Shown here in pieces: positions 40,248-54,242 of a DNA stretch of 64,000 bases. The DNA is from Kryptolebias marmoratus. Taxonomy: Eukaryota > Chordata > Actinopteri > Cyprinodontiformes > Rivulidae. The notes beneath the pieces were generated by a model. The model did no database searches, was not told where the DNA came from, and saw only the letters and a list, made by a program, of their open reading frames with translations. How positions within the stretch are numbered: the stretch's first letter is position 1; each line of letters opens with the position of its first letter. The DNA is taken from positions 16,842,537 to 16,906,536 of the forward strand of contig NC_051443.1 of the NCBI RefSeq assembly GCF_001649575.2, in the 5' to 3' direction. The position numbers and the translations under genes were made by a program.

Positions 40248-40974
40248 TAATAAAATTTCTCTGACTAGTTAGTTTAAACTCTTATCAATCTTTTGTTTCC
40301 TTTGTTGAAACATTTATGTCCCAACATCATCTATTTTTATTGGATTTTCTGACTGATTGGACAGTTTCTTAACAAAAACGTAATTGGTCTAATGAGTGCT
40401 TTTGGAGAGTCAATTAACTAATTAAAGACATTGGCAGAACTAACCCCACTGTCAATCAGGCAAAGTGTAAATGGGCAGCACTCACAGTATTTTAGACACG
40501 TTGGAGCCACTGAAAGTTTATTGAATTGAACTGGTCTTGAGTGATTAGTTTTCGTAAAGTCGAACATCCAATTAGAGCGGAGACAATGCCAAGACTGAAG
40601 CTGGGAACAAGAATCAACAAGTTAGTTCTCTTCATGATTAAATCTTTCCACACATTTAGATGTTGCACACATCTGTGAACCATATTAAAGACAGCATTGC
40701 AAATTTTTTTTCTTAAGTTAAAACACTAGAAAACATTGCCTCCAAAGAAAAACTAGAACATTAGCTGGTAGCTCACAATTTAGAAACTTTAGAAAGACAG
40801 ATTATCAGATCTCCTTTCTTTAGATCTGACTCTACTGATTCTAGTCTGGACGGGTCAAAGGAAACAGGGTCCTTAGTCTGTCTGCATGTGCACGGCGCCA
40901 GAGTGGAGGAGATACAGAGCCCTTTTGGACTCAGATCACTGAGATGTGTGTGTGTCTGAGTGCGCTGGACCCCC

Positions 40975-40975
40975 N
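40975..40975. other. Single ambiguous base (N)
   Basis: The only N in the window sits between CCCC and a run of A with G (AAAAGAAAAAAAAAA). It is probably an unresolved base at a homopolymer rather than a scaffold gap. Confidence 0.95.
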
Positions 40976-42185
40976 AAAAGAAAAAAAAAATCTGTCCGTA
41001 TGAGCTCACATTTCATATTCACATTTAGAGAGGAAAACAAAATCTGAAGCAAGAAGACCTTCAAAGACCTATTCCTGTCAGAGCAGTTTCCTTTTAAAGT
41101 AACATTAGTGCATTAATGAGTATTGATTTCAACTTTATTTTGACCCTTTTTTGCACATTTTTCAAAGATAACTCTGGTCATGTCTCTGAATCATTAACTA
41201 ATTTGATTAAAACAGGTGTTTGACATCTTTATTACCTTGTTAACATGGGACTCATTATTTTATTTAAGCTGTCTAATCAGTGTTTTTTGTAGTATAAAAT
41301 CAGCTAATTTTTCTTCACTCAGAATTAAACTTTTTTTTTTGGTTTTCTACTTTTCAGTTTATCTCGCAATATCTAGTACAAAGAACTTTATATGTTAGAA
41401 ATAATATTATAAATTCTGTTCTTAATTTTACAAGGAGCCAATGTAGAGAAGCTAACATTTTATATCATCTTATAAAACATCTAAAGCTTGTACTTCAATG
41501 TATAGAAAATTTATTTTAGACTCATCTGTTCCAACTGTTTGTTTGGTCAGTCACACTTTATTGATGCTTTGACCTTGTCTCTACTGGCAATGATGTGACT
41601 GGAGCGACAGTGACAAGAGCCTGGCATGACCCTGGCAACCGCCAGCTGCCACCTGCCAGAGCGCAGCCCGAGACAACCAAGTGAAGGTCGGAGACGAGGA
41701 TCAGAGAGAACATGTAAACACACTCGCCATAAAAAAATCATGACCAACACTGCAGAGTGAGGAGACTCCCTTTGAAGCTGCTGGTGTAACTTAATCACTG
41801 CCTTTTTATTTACAGCTGCCTTTTCAGGAAATTGCAAAAATCACAGAAATATAAAGGTGAACAGAAGTCAAAATCCAAACTGGGGCCACATTCAAATAAG
41901 AGATGCACAGAGTGCTCAGTGAGTGACTGAACTGAGATGACTTTCAGCTTGACGGTTTGAAGATCTATAATTTGATAAACATAATAAGAAGGTATAGAAG
42001 CCATTGTTTGGCTAATAAGGAAATGTACTGTATTTTTTTCAGTTGAGTTTGTATAAACACCTCTGTCCAATAACCTTGAGGGTACTGTTTATAGATTTCA
42101 ATTGAGTGCAAAAGCTTTGTCGCTTGGTGCTAAGTAGCAGAAAATTGTATTTTCTTACTGTGCACATTTTAGTAAGAACACACAG

Positions 42186-42235
42186 GCAAAACAAAACAAA
42201 GCAAAACAAAAACAAAAAAAGACAAAAAAAGTGTT
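42186..42235. repeat. AAAAC-type simple repeat
   Basis: Imperfect AAAAC/AAAGC units followed by two GACAAAAAAAG-like units. Low complexity. Confidence 0.8.
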
Positions 42236-45200
42236 ATTGATTCTAAGTCAAGTTAAAATTGTCCATTATCAGAATCAGCAAGCAACAGCTTTACAAACAT
42301 CTGACAATAGACTCAACCTAGAAAATTGCAAATTAATATTTTTTGCCAATGATTTTTTTTCCCTCTCTTCAATTTTACTTGTTTACAGTCAAACTTGGCC
42401 AAATTAGCTTGTATGGATTTATTTTCCAAATGATAAACATATTTCAATATGTTTTGGGTGTTTCTGTGTAGTCCCATTTTTATTAATTCCGTGTTTCTGC
42501 TTTAAGTGTGCATGAGCTCTCAGAGTCATTGTGATTCTGAACCTGCACTGACTTGCCTTTAAGCTGGAAACTGATTGAGGTTAATGTTTGAGCCACTTGA
42601 CTTTTAGATAATGTCTGCTTGTCTTTCTTAACTCATCCTGCCCTGCCAGGTTGTGTGATGGTAGGATTCCCAGGAGATGAAATATGAGTGTGTATAGCAC
42701 ACCCCACTAGAAGGTCTCATACGGGATGGGGCAAGAGAGAGGTCACTGGCTCTCAATTGTAATCAATAAATACCTGCTGCAGCCAAGTGTTAGATGGGGC
42801 CCCTGCAGCCACAGATTGTGCAGACATATCGGCTTGTATAAAGCACTGAGATAGAAAAGAGACATTAGAATGGAAGGAAAGCCTGAACTCATTTTACCCA
42901 TTTCTTGTGGAGGTTCTGAAGGATTTTGCTATTAAAACGAGGACCATACATATTGATTTAAGCCAGCTGGATGTATGGGTCTGTACTTAATCCAATACTA
43001 ACAACTATTGAGTAGAGAAAGCCGTTACCATAGATTTATGTTCACTCAATATAATGGGTAGGTGTGTCTAAAGCACTTTTATTGGTAGATCTGATTGACA
43101 AACTATTTATTCTGCTTCAGTTGAGTTGATAGCTGAATGGTTAATTTTTCTGCTTGACCACTCAAATTCAAAGTACCTCTAGTCCTTCCCATTGGTAAAC
43201 AAGTACAAATTTGCCTAGTGATATTCCCTGTTTCTTAATAGAGTTTTCATCATTTACCAATGTTTTCCTTTGTCTGATAAAAATCTTTGGTATATGTATA
43301 AATGATATGTATAAATTGATCAATAAGTAGGAAACAGAAATGAAGAGGGAGCTGATTTATACCGCTGTTCATCCTTGTTCATGTGCGACGTGCCCCTGAT
43401 AGAGGGGTAACGTTGGTTCCCCCACGACACAGTGCTTTCCTCAGAACAATAAATCTGCTTCAGCAATGATAAAGTGAGACAGCTTATCACAGTAACGTTA
43501 AAACCTCAGTATTCAAAAAGCTGCTGTCACAGACCTTCACATACTGTATGAGATATTAAAAACTAAAGGCTTCAACATAAACTCTTGTTGTAGGAAATCA
43601 CTACTGTTTGTACAGCATATTAAACAGGCCAAACATAGACTGCAGTGTGCAATCTGCACTTTTTAATCTCTTCAGTCAGGTATTTAGGTCCATTGACAAT
43701 GATAGTTTACATAATTTTGTGTCTGTGCACCGCAACAATGCAATCCACATGAAGCAACCCAGATATGTGTGTTTAACAAAAAGAAATCTAACAAGCTAAC
43801 ATATTTGAAGTAGTTTTTTAATATAACAATAATAAAGTCAGCTTATAATACTTAAATGCACTTTCTTAGCAGTCTGTGCCTGTAATTTTGAACCCATGAT
43901 TACCAACTGCTGTATCTCCATTAAGATGCTTTTCCAGCTCTTAAACAAATCAAAACAAATGAATTAAAAAAAAGATCAGCACACTGCATCCTACAATCCA
44001 CTCCGATTAATAAAATCCCAACAAAACAGATATTTTTATTGAGAAGGATTCTGGTAGGATGGTTCATTAAAACTTTTAGCAGAGAAACCAAAACAAACAA
44101 GCAAACAAAAAAAAGAATGTATTGTCACAATATTTTCAGGGATGGCTGTTTTATTATCTTTGATCAGCTGCCAGGTGAGCCAAAAAAAAATTTTTCCCCC
44201 CTGAGTTGGAACGTTTGGATAAAAATGGTCCAGACCACCTCTGATGATGGTTTGAGTGGAGATATTTTTAAATAGCACTGAGGCTGTTCACACTGGTATT
44301 TAGCACTGTCCGCCTGCAATCAAATAAAAGAGGACGGATTTTAGCTCCAGGTTTGAAAAGGGTCTCTTATTTTTTTAAACTGTTTTTCATGACCTTTTGC
44401 TTAGTATGCTTTGCTTCTTTTTGTGTGGAAAACCTTGCACAACTGAGACTCTAAGATATGTGACTGACTTGGCCATTTAAAAACTTGTCATTTCTTTGTT
44501 TTTTTCTTCATTTTTATTTGTTAAATTTTTTTGGCTAATAGGTTTTTGGCTCATTATCCATCTGTACTTTGCAATGCCATCGATAAAATGCACGACCCTA
44601 CACTCTGTATGTCAGTTCAGTCGCAGTTTATAGTTCCAGTTTAAATTAAGTCTTGCCAAGAAAATGTGGCTTCCACCTCAGTATTTGGTTGACAAAGAAG
44701 GATGGTACATTTTATCCATACCACTGAAGACATGTTTTGCAGATCATTTATCTTTGAAGCTTTTTGTAGCTGAGATGTGGAAGTGATGTAAAATTCAAGA
44801 AACTTTCAATTGGACTCGTAAAATATTCACTTTCAGACCCACAATGTGAGTTAGAAAAACTTACCCCAATTACAGAACAAAATACAATCTGAATAAAAGC
44901 CTTCAAGGACATGTTCTATAAAAAATTTAAACACTCATTTTGGAGGCAGTTTGGAATTTTTTCTGATTAAAATAAAGTGGGAGTATTACAGATGCTTGGA
45001 AAAATCCATACTGCATATCAAACAGTGGGAGCGTGCCGTATTAATGCTTCTGTTAAAAGACTGTGAAACAGAGAGGAAAAGTATTTCATCTTGCATATTG
45101 GATTTGTAGACGTATGGCAATAGGCTCTTCAGTTAGGATTTTAAACTGCACACGATTGGTGTCTGTGGGAGCAGGGAGGCAAAAAAAATGTAATGTTTCT

Positions 45201-45425
45201 CTTTGAGCTTCTTGTTGCTCTCAGTATTCAGCTCACCAGGGAAGGAGGTGTTGTGATGAAGGGGAGCAGCATGATTGGAAAGAGTCAGAGTCTTTCATTT
45301 TGTCATGTGATTTCTTTTTTTCACTTCTTGGCTGATCTTTCACTGCAGGGCAGGTTCCATTCACTTGAATTTATTATTTCTTTGCGCTGAGAAAGTTGAT
45401 GAATTCGAATCTCTGTTAGCAAAAC

Positions 45426-45465
45426 TGTGTGCGCGCACACACGTTGACGCTTGTGTGTGTGTGTG
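45426..45465. repeat. Alternating purine-pyrimidine tract: 16-nt palindrome plus (GT)n
   Basis: TGTGTGCGCGCACACA (45426-45441) is a perfect palindrome of alternating purines and pyrimidines. It is followed after ACGTTGACGC by a (TG)n run at 45452-45465. Such sequence favours left-handed Z-DNA under supercoiling. Confidence 0.8.
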
Positions 45466-46523
45466 CGTGCATGTGAGCAGACATGGCACGCGCCTTTCTG
45501 TTTGTCAGGGAACGGCATGGCTTTCATGGCTGTCTTAGATCTCGCTGCCTCGCAGTTCGACAGAGCGACGGAGCCAGAAGGTAGAGAGATGGAGAGATAA
45601 TAGAAATGGAGGGTGAAGGAAGGCTAACACAATCTTTAATGAGTTTCCTTGGCTCTCTTTGCCTGTTTCTGGGTCAGGGTCCCTTTGGCTGAGTATGTGG
45701 GTGGACTTAGGACTATAGAGCACAAGGAGAACAGAGTTATCTACTGAAAAAGACTTCTACATTAAAGAGTCATCACCTACATCAAGACCTAATGTAGGAA
45801 AGAGTTTGAAACTTTTATTTTTTTATTTTTTTTTTAAGAAAAGCAGTCACTCACTCACAAATAAGCTTTCTGCATCATCTTAACAGTGTGCAGTCCAACT
45901 GGGTGAGGCCCGCTTTGGTCATTTTCTGACTGTCTCCTCCTGCACTTTCATTTCCTAGCAATCAACTTCAATCCGTGGCAGGTATGGAGGGAGAGATAAC
46001 ATTAGAGTAGCATCACGGAGAGATATCTGACATTATTTAGTGCTCCCAAAGCTTTTGCGAGGCAACCTCTGTCAGACAACAAGGCTCCGCCATGTCCACA
46101 AAGGCCAGAGAAGCAGATACAAGGACATGGAAGAATTACTGATGGACTGATAACCTCCTTTGTTATCTGAAAAGTCTGCCTTCCTGCTCCTGTTCGTCTG
46201 TGCAATGTTTCTGTCTGCTCGACTCTATTTTAACATATCAATCTAGCTTCTTTTACCATTTCTCCCCGTTCTCTCTTCCTCTCTCCTACCTTCTGTTTCC
46301 CACTGTGTCTCTGTCTCTATTACTCTGCCTTCCTTCTTTCACACTTGTGAATAATTGATGTCTACCGGTTCAATGGTAAGAATAGAACAGTTCTGGAGGT
46401 GACAAATGGGGTGGCGAATAGGCCTTATCCTCCTTTCTTCAAAGAGTTAGAAAGTTTGCTGTAGTCACTTGTGGGTGCGCATGTCTGTATATTTGTGCCA
46501 CTGTGAGCATTTGTTCGTGTGTT

Positions 46524-46708
46524 TGTGTGTGTGTGATTTAAGACAGTGAGATGAAAGAGACTTGTAATTACAGGGAAGCGTATCTGTCTACTGCAGAAGT
46601 ATCTGAGGAATGGCACATGGCACAAACTGGGCCAAAAGCCTGAGGTCATTAGATCTGCTGCGTGCATTTGGATGTCTGTGTGAGCTGCTGTTTGTGTGTG
46701 TGTGTGTG
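46524..46708. repeat. Two short (TG)n tracts
   Basis: TG runs at 46524-46535 and 46693-46708, the second followed by a purine-rich stretch (GAGAAAGAGTG onward to about 46757). Confidence 0.8.
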
Positions 46709-47046
46709 AGAAAGAGTGACAAAGAGAAGGAAAGAAAAAGAAGAGAAGAGAAAATGGGAGGCACAGCTTGAAGAGCTTATAACTTTAGTTCCTCAGAGTC
46801 AAACCTCTGAACTCAGCTTCTCGTCATTGGCTCTCATACTCGTTGCTCAGCAGTAGCTGATTGTGGTTTGACCAATCTGCACAGCCTGGTTGCCTGAGAA
46901 GAATCCCAGAATTTCCTGCACTCCAAAATACACTTGTGTAAACATTCCAAAATATCAAATGATAGGGATTTTACTGAGTGGTGTGCAAATGGATAATCTC
47001 ATGCAAAGAGTTTCTTGCCTGCTTACCATTCTCCCAAAACTCGTTT

Positions 47047-47065
47047 TGTGTGTGTGTGTGTGTGT
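47047..47065. repeat. unc5c: (TG)n tract 80 nt upstream of an unc5c exon
   Basis: Nineteen-nucleotide TG run just before the polypyrimidine tract of the 47146 acceptor. UG repeats near acceptors are known binding sites for TDP-43 and CELF-type splicing regulators, so an effect on exon inclusion is possible but is inference. Confidence 0.9.
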
Positions 47066-47069
47066 CTGA

Positions 47070-47492
<423 letters not shown>

Positions 47493-47546
47493 TAAGTGTT
47501 TTGAATTTTTTTACTTAACTATCTACTCTTGATGACTAAAACTCCC

Positions 47547-47795
47547 ATCAGTCAGATCCATCCAGCCATTAGCCTTACATGCTTCATCCTGTAGCAGGTG
47601 TTTCAGGGATTTGGAGTGTACCCCTGGTGGACCAGAGGTGGGATACACCCTGAGCAGATCACCACTCCATCACAAGGCTAGCACAAATACATGCCAAAAC
47701 ACGCAAATTGACTCACTGTCAGTTTGCGTGTTTTGGCTTTTGGGAGGAATCCTGAGCGCCCGGAGCTAAGAAGAAAATGCAAAACCTGCACTGAT
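47547..47795. repeat. Ancient interspersed repeat with a secondary hairpin
   Basis: The run GAGGTGGGATACACCCTGAG, CAGATCACCACTCCATCACA, AGGCTAGCACAAATACA, then TTTTGGGAGGAATCCTGAGC, GCCCGGAGCTAAGAAGAAAA, TGCAAAACCTGCAC follows the pattern of a very common fish dispersed repeat (core 'ggggtacaccctggacaggtc', 'gtgggaggaa', 'cccggagaaaa'). It begins 170 nt after an unc5c exon. The middle differs from the usual pattern and forms a 20-bp hairpin (47693-47737). Family name not assigned. Confidence 0.55.
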
Positions 47796-50224
47796 TGGAC
47801 CAACAAGGGTGTATTTTTGAACCTGTTCTTACAATACAACTTTCAAAAGCAGCTGTTTCATTGTATTTAATTCAATAGAGATCATTTAAACTCTGTTCTT
47901 TTTAAAATTTTAATATTTGTTAGTTCTGTGTCTCAGCTGCTAGCAGTAATACTTATAATTTGCTATCATCTGTGCTCCCACATCTGCAGTCTTATCTGTC
48001 ACCACCTGAACAGGACTTCTTGCTCACTAAGATCAGTTCTTACCCCCTTGTTCATTACAACTTTCATTTTGCTCACAGTTGCTGTTATGCTACCATTACT
48101 TTTATGTGTGAATCTTTAAGGTTGAACATATATTTGTTTGTGGGCATCTAGAAGTGAAGGTAGTGAAGCTCCAGCAGGGTTGTTTTCTAAAGAACTCTGT
48201 GCCTGAAGGCATCATAGCCATTACACACAACAGCCCAGTGCTGATTGGTTGCATTCAGCTGCTGTATTTGAAACAGTTTTTTATTTTTTTTGCCCAAAGG
48301 TACCAATCACATTGCATTTACCCTTTTCATTCCACTTTTTGCTACAGACCTGTCCACAGGCTCACAAAGACACGCTGACAGTTGCCCCTTTACTTAAACA
48401 TGACTATTTAGGATCATAAACTCAGTTTCACACTTTTTAGTGACCTAAAAGTATGTCTTATCAAGGTGTGATATAAGATTATACATCTCAAGTGCTTTGA
48501 GTTCTGACCTGCATGACAAAACGTAGTATTGAAGACAGCATACAGCTGCTATGATGTTACAACAGGAGTTTTGCTGAGAGAAAAACAGTCGCAAAGAAAA
48601 AAAAAGGAAAGAAAAGAAAACTTGAACTCAACCTGAGTGTTTTTCTTTTTTTTTCCTTAATGTGCTTTAGGAAGAATGTACAAATCTGAGCATGTGTTTC
48701 ATTGTTTCAATTATGACAAACAACAGGGAGAAGGTAGCGGTGGCTCTTAGCCTTTGTGTCAAGAGGTTTTGTGCCAAAAGCATCAACAAGGAAAACAGCC
48801 CACACATCACACAAGCACCCACTCTACATAGCCATATCCACAGGCTATTTACTGAACAGATATTCATTCATTTATGCTCATGCAATGCACACAAAACACA
48901 CTCAACACGGCTAGAGCCCAGTGTGTGTATGTTGCAGCTCTCAACCCACTCCATGGCTCCGGTTTCTCCAAATTGACAGAAAAGGAGCGCAGATAGAAAC
49001 CAGCAAGCCTGGTCAATACCACTAATAACATAGCCTAAAGAAACTGGATCTCTCTCCTTCTGGTTCTGCTTTTATCTTCTTTCTGTCTTGCTGTCACATT
49101 GAGGAGAACTGATGTGCTTATGCAAATAACACAGATTGAGATATGACGATTAAGAGTACAAGAAACCGAAGACAGAAACAGCAGGTGTTCATTTAGGCTT
49201 CAGGCTGTATCCAGTGTGTATTTCTCCAGATGTTTTACACTCTTGTATGAACACTGTGTGAGGTACTGTGCAGACACTTCCAGCACACAGATGTTTCGAT
49301 TACTATCCACCATGCAAAATCTTCAGGGTAACATCTGAGTGGTCTTTCATTCATTTTCCGACATGATAATGATTTCAGATACACATCTGAATGACAAATA
49401 TCTTCAGCAACAACATTTGCCAAGTCATTTGGACGACTTGGTATAGCCGACATTAGTGCTTTGAACACATCAATTACTGCAAAAAAGCCACTGTTTGCCT
49501 TTATGTGTTCACACTGAACACATAAAAGAGGCAGCTTGGTGCCACATCAGTGTGGATGTTCAAATGGAAAGACGGCATCACAGGATCTGTCGAGTCACAA
49601 CAATGTTTGCGTTGAGAACAGTGTGTTCTACGTTCACACCTTTTTTAAGCGCTTCTTTCCACCTTCATGTCTTACAAACTGATCTTTCAGATGTCAAAAT
49701 AAAACACGAGTTCCTGAAAATTCAGAGGGAAAATGGCCACGGAGTCAAAGTAGTCCGACTGATCAGTCAGCCAGTTATTTAGGCCAATTTTTGCCTGTTT
49801 TAAATCATCAGCATCGATCACACCTGAGCCTACTAAGCAGGTTTAAAGACAGGTAAGGTAGCACATTGTCATTGCACTTGACCTTACATCCTTTTGCCAA
49901 TGCAGCTCCTGTGATGAGGGTGCCTTTTCATTCCAGAGTTGTTGTTTTTTCCTGTACAACACTGACATACCCTAAAGAAAGTTATATTTTGCAAACATTT
50001 GAAAAAAAAAACTTGTCTGCCAGTAAAAGTAGTAAGACCTTAATTCTTGTTTTTCAGGGCCTTTTGTATATAAGTAGTTAGATGGGAAATGTTACTTTAA
50101 GAAAAAAAAATTAACTTTACCCCCTGAACTACATTTATTGTGGGCCATTCATTCACTATATCACAGTTAATAATGTGTACTCATTGGCAAAGACATCTCA
50201 GGCTAAATTACAGGAAATTACAGT

Positions 50225-50370
50225 TTTATTTTTCAAAATCTAACAGTTTTAATGATGGGCCAAAAACAAATAAACAAATCTGTGTCCTAAATCGGCCATT
50301 GGCTACCCTAAAATCTAAAAATTGGCATCAGTATTGACCGCTGATAAACACTGATCGGTCAACCTACATT
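50225..50370 (-). repeat. Fragment of the same GTCGACC-ended repeat family
   Basis: Read on the minus strand from 50370: TGTAGGTTGACCGATCAGTG, then GTCAATACTGATGCCAATTT, TTAGATTTTAGGGTAGCCAA, TGGCCGATTTAGGACAC and GATTTGTTTATTTGTTT. These parallel the first 120 nt of the element at 61653 (CCAGTTTTTAGAAATCAAGG, CAGCCGATGGCGGATTTAC, CTTGTTTGTTTG). Only one end is present. Confidence 0.55.
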
Positions 50371-51224
50371 GAAAACAGCCTGGATTAACAAAAAGAAAAT
50401 TCCATGATTTTATAGATGTTTGGGACAACTCTCCTTGTGCCTTGAAAATTAAAAAGACAAGATGGTAAGATGGTAATGTAAGGTATTTTATTTTCCTGGC
50501 TTCATTTTGAATCAGAAGTTTAGTTTGTTTTTATTTAAGTTGCATGATTCTGAAAATATATTCATTTTATTTTAGTGCTTTTAGCTTTTACATTACAACA
50601 TAGATGACTGTGTAAGTGCATGTGCTTTGCTGCTGGAAACAGTAAAGTAGTCTCAGAGGAATGAACAACTTAGACAACAGTTTGGCCAAAATGACTCAGA
50701 TAAATGCTAAAAATACTTCTTATTATAAATTCAATGCTGGGACACGATGAAACATAAAATCTCTCAAATACTTGAATGATGCAAATGTTCCTGTCGTGAA
50801 AACAGGCTGGCTAAAAGCACAATGAGTGTGTCATCAGTACTTGCAGAGCAATCCGAATTATGAGACTTCATTCACTCCACACAGCTTGAAAACACTCACC
50901 TGTTGTTCTGCCACATGTGTTTAAGAGACATTAAGCACATATATTAGCACTTAAAGGCTTTTTAACCCAATGAACAAGGCACAAACTTAATATAGAATGT
51001 TACACTGCTGAAACCTTCAAAGATATTCTTTAGCTCCTGATTGTCGCCCTGTTACTTAGTGAATACTGTAACGTTTACATTGCAGTGCTGAGGACAGGTT
51101 TTAGTCTGTTTTGAGCAAAACGACTATCGATCTGAGCAAATGAGCCATAAATTAATTTTAATCAGCACACGTAATATACACCAGAGACATCTTGTCACTT
51201 TCTCAGAGATATTAGGTAAGAAGC

Positions 51225-51480
51225 TCAAACAGGAGTACTCTTCATCTGGACAGATAATTAGAGCACTCCCTCCTACCCCTCTTCCTCCAGCTCATCTTCA
51301 GTGACCAAAGCTGGCTGCTCTTTCTGACAGGGCTGATCAATGATGTTAGCCAGGGGTAAAACTAAGAAGGTAGGGCAGGTCACGGTAATAACTACATTAA
51401 TAATGAATCATTTTAAATGAAGTGCCAGCTATGAAAGGGACATTATGTGGAATCATGTTTAGGGCTAATGGCCACAGTGG
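51225..51480. other. Unique intronic block, candidate conserved non-coding element
   Basis: Non-repetitive sequence in the 8.46-kb intron with GATAATTAGAGC, CTGATCAATGATGTTAGCC, TACATTAATAATGAATCATT and GGGCTAATGGCCAC. Appearance only. Confidence 0.2.
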
Positions 51481-52096
51481 TGTGAAGAGGCCCCTCACCA
51501 CTGGCCCTGACTGTAGTGCAGTCATAGTTGTAGTGCCCTACAGCATAAGAGATGCTAGCTGAGCAAACGCGTGCACTCACAGGATGGGGTCAGAGGCAGT
51601 TCAGAGTTCTGATTTTCTGCTAGAGTGATTTCCCTGATGTGTTTGAAGTGGAACGCACTCAGAAAATCCTAATCCTGGTGTTATAAAAATCATGAATGAC
51701 TTTTAAAGTAGACAGATATGTAGTCATCCTGAGCATTTTAAGTGTTCTTATAAAACACAGAAAAAATATTCAAACAAGAATTAAATTATTTATCAATTTA
51801 AACTAAGACCAAAAAAAGATGACTTCTCCATGTGCATATTTCAAACAGTATGAGGATTTTGTTGATTTTTTCCCTTTCTGCATTTTTGACATTCTCCAAC
51901 TAACAGAACATCCTTTTTGGCAAACACATTAGCATACAACAGCATTCCCTCTCTTGCACTAACACACACACACGCTTGTGGAAAAGTGCAGAAGCAAATG
52001 GTGACACGACAGACAGACCGCTCCTCTGCCTGTCGGCACGCTGCGTAAATTTTACATGAGGGCTAAGCTGGTGTGTTGGATATGCCTGGTGTGTAT

Positions 52097-52118
52097 GTGT
52101 GTGTGTGTGTGTGTGTGT
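52097..52118. repeat. (GT)11 microsatellite
   Basis: Uninterrupted GT run preceded by GTGTAT. The longest GT run in the window. Confidence 0.95.
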
Positions 52119-53681
52119 TAAAACAAGAAGGCTGTGTTAATGCACTGAACCTGAAATAAAATGGCATGCTCATTTTTTACCCATCCATTCTCGATGCATT
52201 TTTCATTCAGTCAGAGTTTCTGACACCTACTGGAAAGCCATTCTTGTACTGTGGACTACTGTAAAATCTAAGTTTTATTAAAAATATAATCATCTTTAGA
52301 AGGAGGTCACCATTTAAAGTAAAATATACTCATTAGGTACTGTCAGTACTACAAAACGAACTGGTCTTTTATCTTTTATTGCCATAATTATTTACATTGT
52401 GCTAATATCCAGTTCTAAGCAGCAGCTATAATTATTTTTATGCTTTGTGATCTAATATGATGCAGTGCCATTTTTGTAACATTATTGTTAATGACACAGA
52501 GCATTAGAACCATGCAAAAGTAAAGTAAAATTGCTTTTTTAATTTTATTAAAGGCACATCAAGCCTAATGGTTACAGCGAACACTACATAACTGAGCATT
52601 CATTCATCCAGCGGGGAAACTTGAGACAATTTTAAATAACCTTGATCTACTTTCTTGTAAATTTCGATTACCAACTGTGATTCACAATGTGTCCCAAATT
52701 AGCCCATCTTGTCTCTAGTTCATTTGGCAGCGAATCGCTCTGTAATGAATTAGATTGCAGAAATAGATTAAATTACAGGCCGAATGCACATTGGGACACA
52801 GATAAGTCAATGATCTATGACACTATTTTAAGGCAGTAATGATGTCACGCTGACAACACTCTGCATCTCCTACGTAAGATCAGTTTAAAGCAAATGAGGA
52901 GTATGTTAAAATGATATATTTTAGCAGACACTTTTGACCCTAAATGAATGCTTGCTTTGCATATCAGCGCTCATTCTTGATTGGATCACCTTGTGCAACT
53001 CTTTTTATTTGCGTCTCTGTGAAAACCATCTTCTGCAACATTCTCACTGAACTAACAGTTTTGTGCTGGGAGGAAGGTGCATGTGGAGAAGACATTTTAA
53101 CAAAACTTTGCCTTTGGAAAGTGCATAAAAGATGCTTGATATGATTGATGTAGCTCAAATCTATATGAGTAAGCATGTAAAGAAGCTGTTCATACTTGTG
53201 AACTAGTCAGATTCTACTTCCCCAAACTAAGCTTTACACTTTTACCAAGGAATGTTGGTGGCTAGAAAACAGCTTTACTACCCAAGTCTTAGAGTGAGTC
53301 AGAAAAAAGTTTCAGTGCTGATTCATCAGTCTCAAAGACATAAATTAGCTAAAAGACAACAGTTTTATTTGTAAAACATAGCTTTCCATAATAAAAGTCT
53401 GATAATTCAACCCCGCTCCCCTCACTGTTGCCCCTTATATCACAGTGTTTGTAGCATTTTGCTGCAGCCACAGTAATAGTGCCAAAGATAACCTTGTGAA
53501 TTTTTCCTAGATATGTCTTGCAATCATAAAGAAGCCACCCTTTGAAGGACAATAATGCACATTATAGGAGTATTACTACAACCTGGCCAGCATAGCGTTT
53601 ACTGCAACATCAACTAACTCTGTTTCCTCATTTTGTTAGCAAACAAGTAAAACTTTTACAAAATAATACGGATAAGGTTTT

Positions 53682-53686
<5 letters not shown>

Positions 53687-53712
<26 letters not shown>
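53687..53712. repeat. (CT)13 microsatellite
   Basis: Uninterrupted CT run following a T-run, continued by TTCTCTCACTC. Likely length-polymorphic. Confidence 0.95.
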
Positions 53713-53719
<7 letters not shown>

Positions 53720-53904
53720 ACTCTTTTGTCATCCCAACAATGTGGTACTCATGGCACAGGCTGGCGATGGTAGTGTAGTGTTGCAGGCACATAAAATGAC
53801 TCAGTAGCAGCTGGGAATGATTTGAAAGTCACAGCCCACTTTCACATCACTGCTGACCAGATACACGAGCATGACACTTTCAGGAAAATTACATCAACTT
53901 GACT

Positions 53905-53922
53905 CCCCACCCCCCACCCCCC
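53905..53922 (-). other. C-run cluster (G-runs on the minus strand)
   Basis: CCCC, CCCCCC and CCCCCC are separated by single A residues. The minus strand has three long G-runs; a quadruplex would need one run to be split, so this is a weaker candidate than the one at 26873. Confidence 0.5.
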
Positions 53923-54242
53923 AACAGGCCGCTCTAGCCCTATTTCTAAACCTAATATGGCAGGACTTTCAGGAGATGAGGTTTGATGGAATATTCCCAG
54001 CATGAATGTCCTTTGAAAAAAATTTGCAGAAGTGTTGCCGGATATTTGAATATGAGTTCCCAACATAAATCCATGCAAAATTCAAGCTGTTCTGGAGCGG
54101 AAAGGCATGCAGCTGGAGCAAAAGGAACCATTGCAAAACATATAGAATGTTTCACCACTTGTAACTTAAACTCTGCTGATGTTAGGCTCAGGAACTACAG
54201 GGTAAAAAAAAAAAGATGGTGGGTTAAATGATAAAACGGGTA

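Larger units (their letters stand above)
40250..47046. other. Distal end of intron 1, nothing gene-like
   Basis: Contains the N at 40975, the AAAAC repeat at 42186, the Z-DNA-prone tract at 45426 and TG runs at 46524 and 46693. Low-complexity content rises toward the exon at 47146. Confidence 0.55.

Noticed and set aside
43126..43205. A-box-like word TAGCTGAATGGTT suggesting a tRNA-like sequence
   Set aside because: No matching B box or stems downstream.
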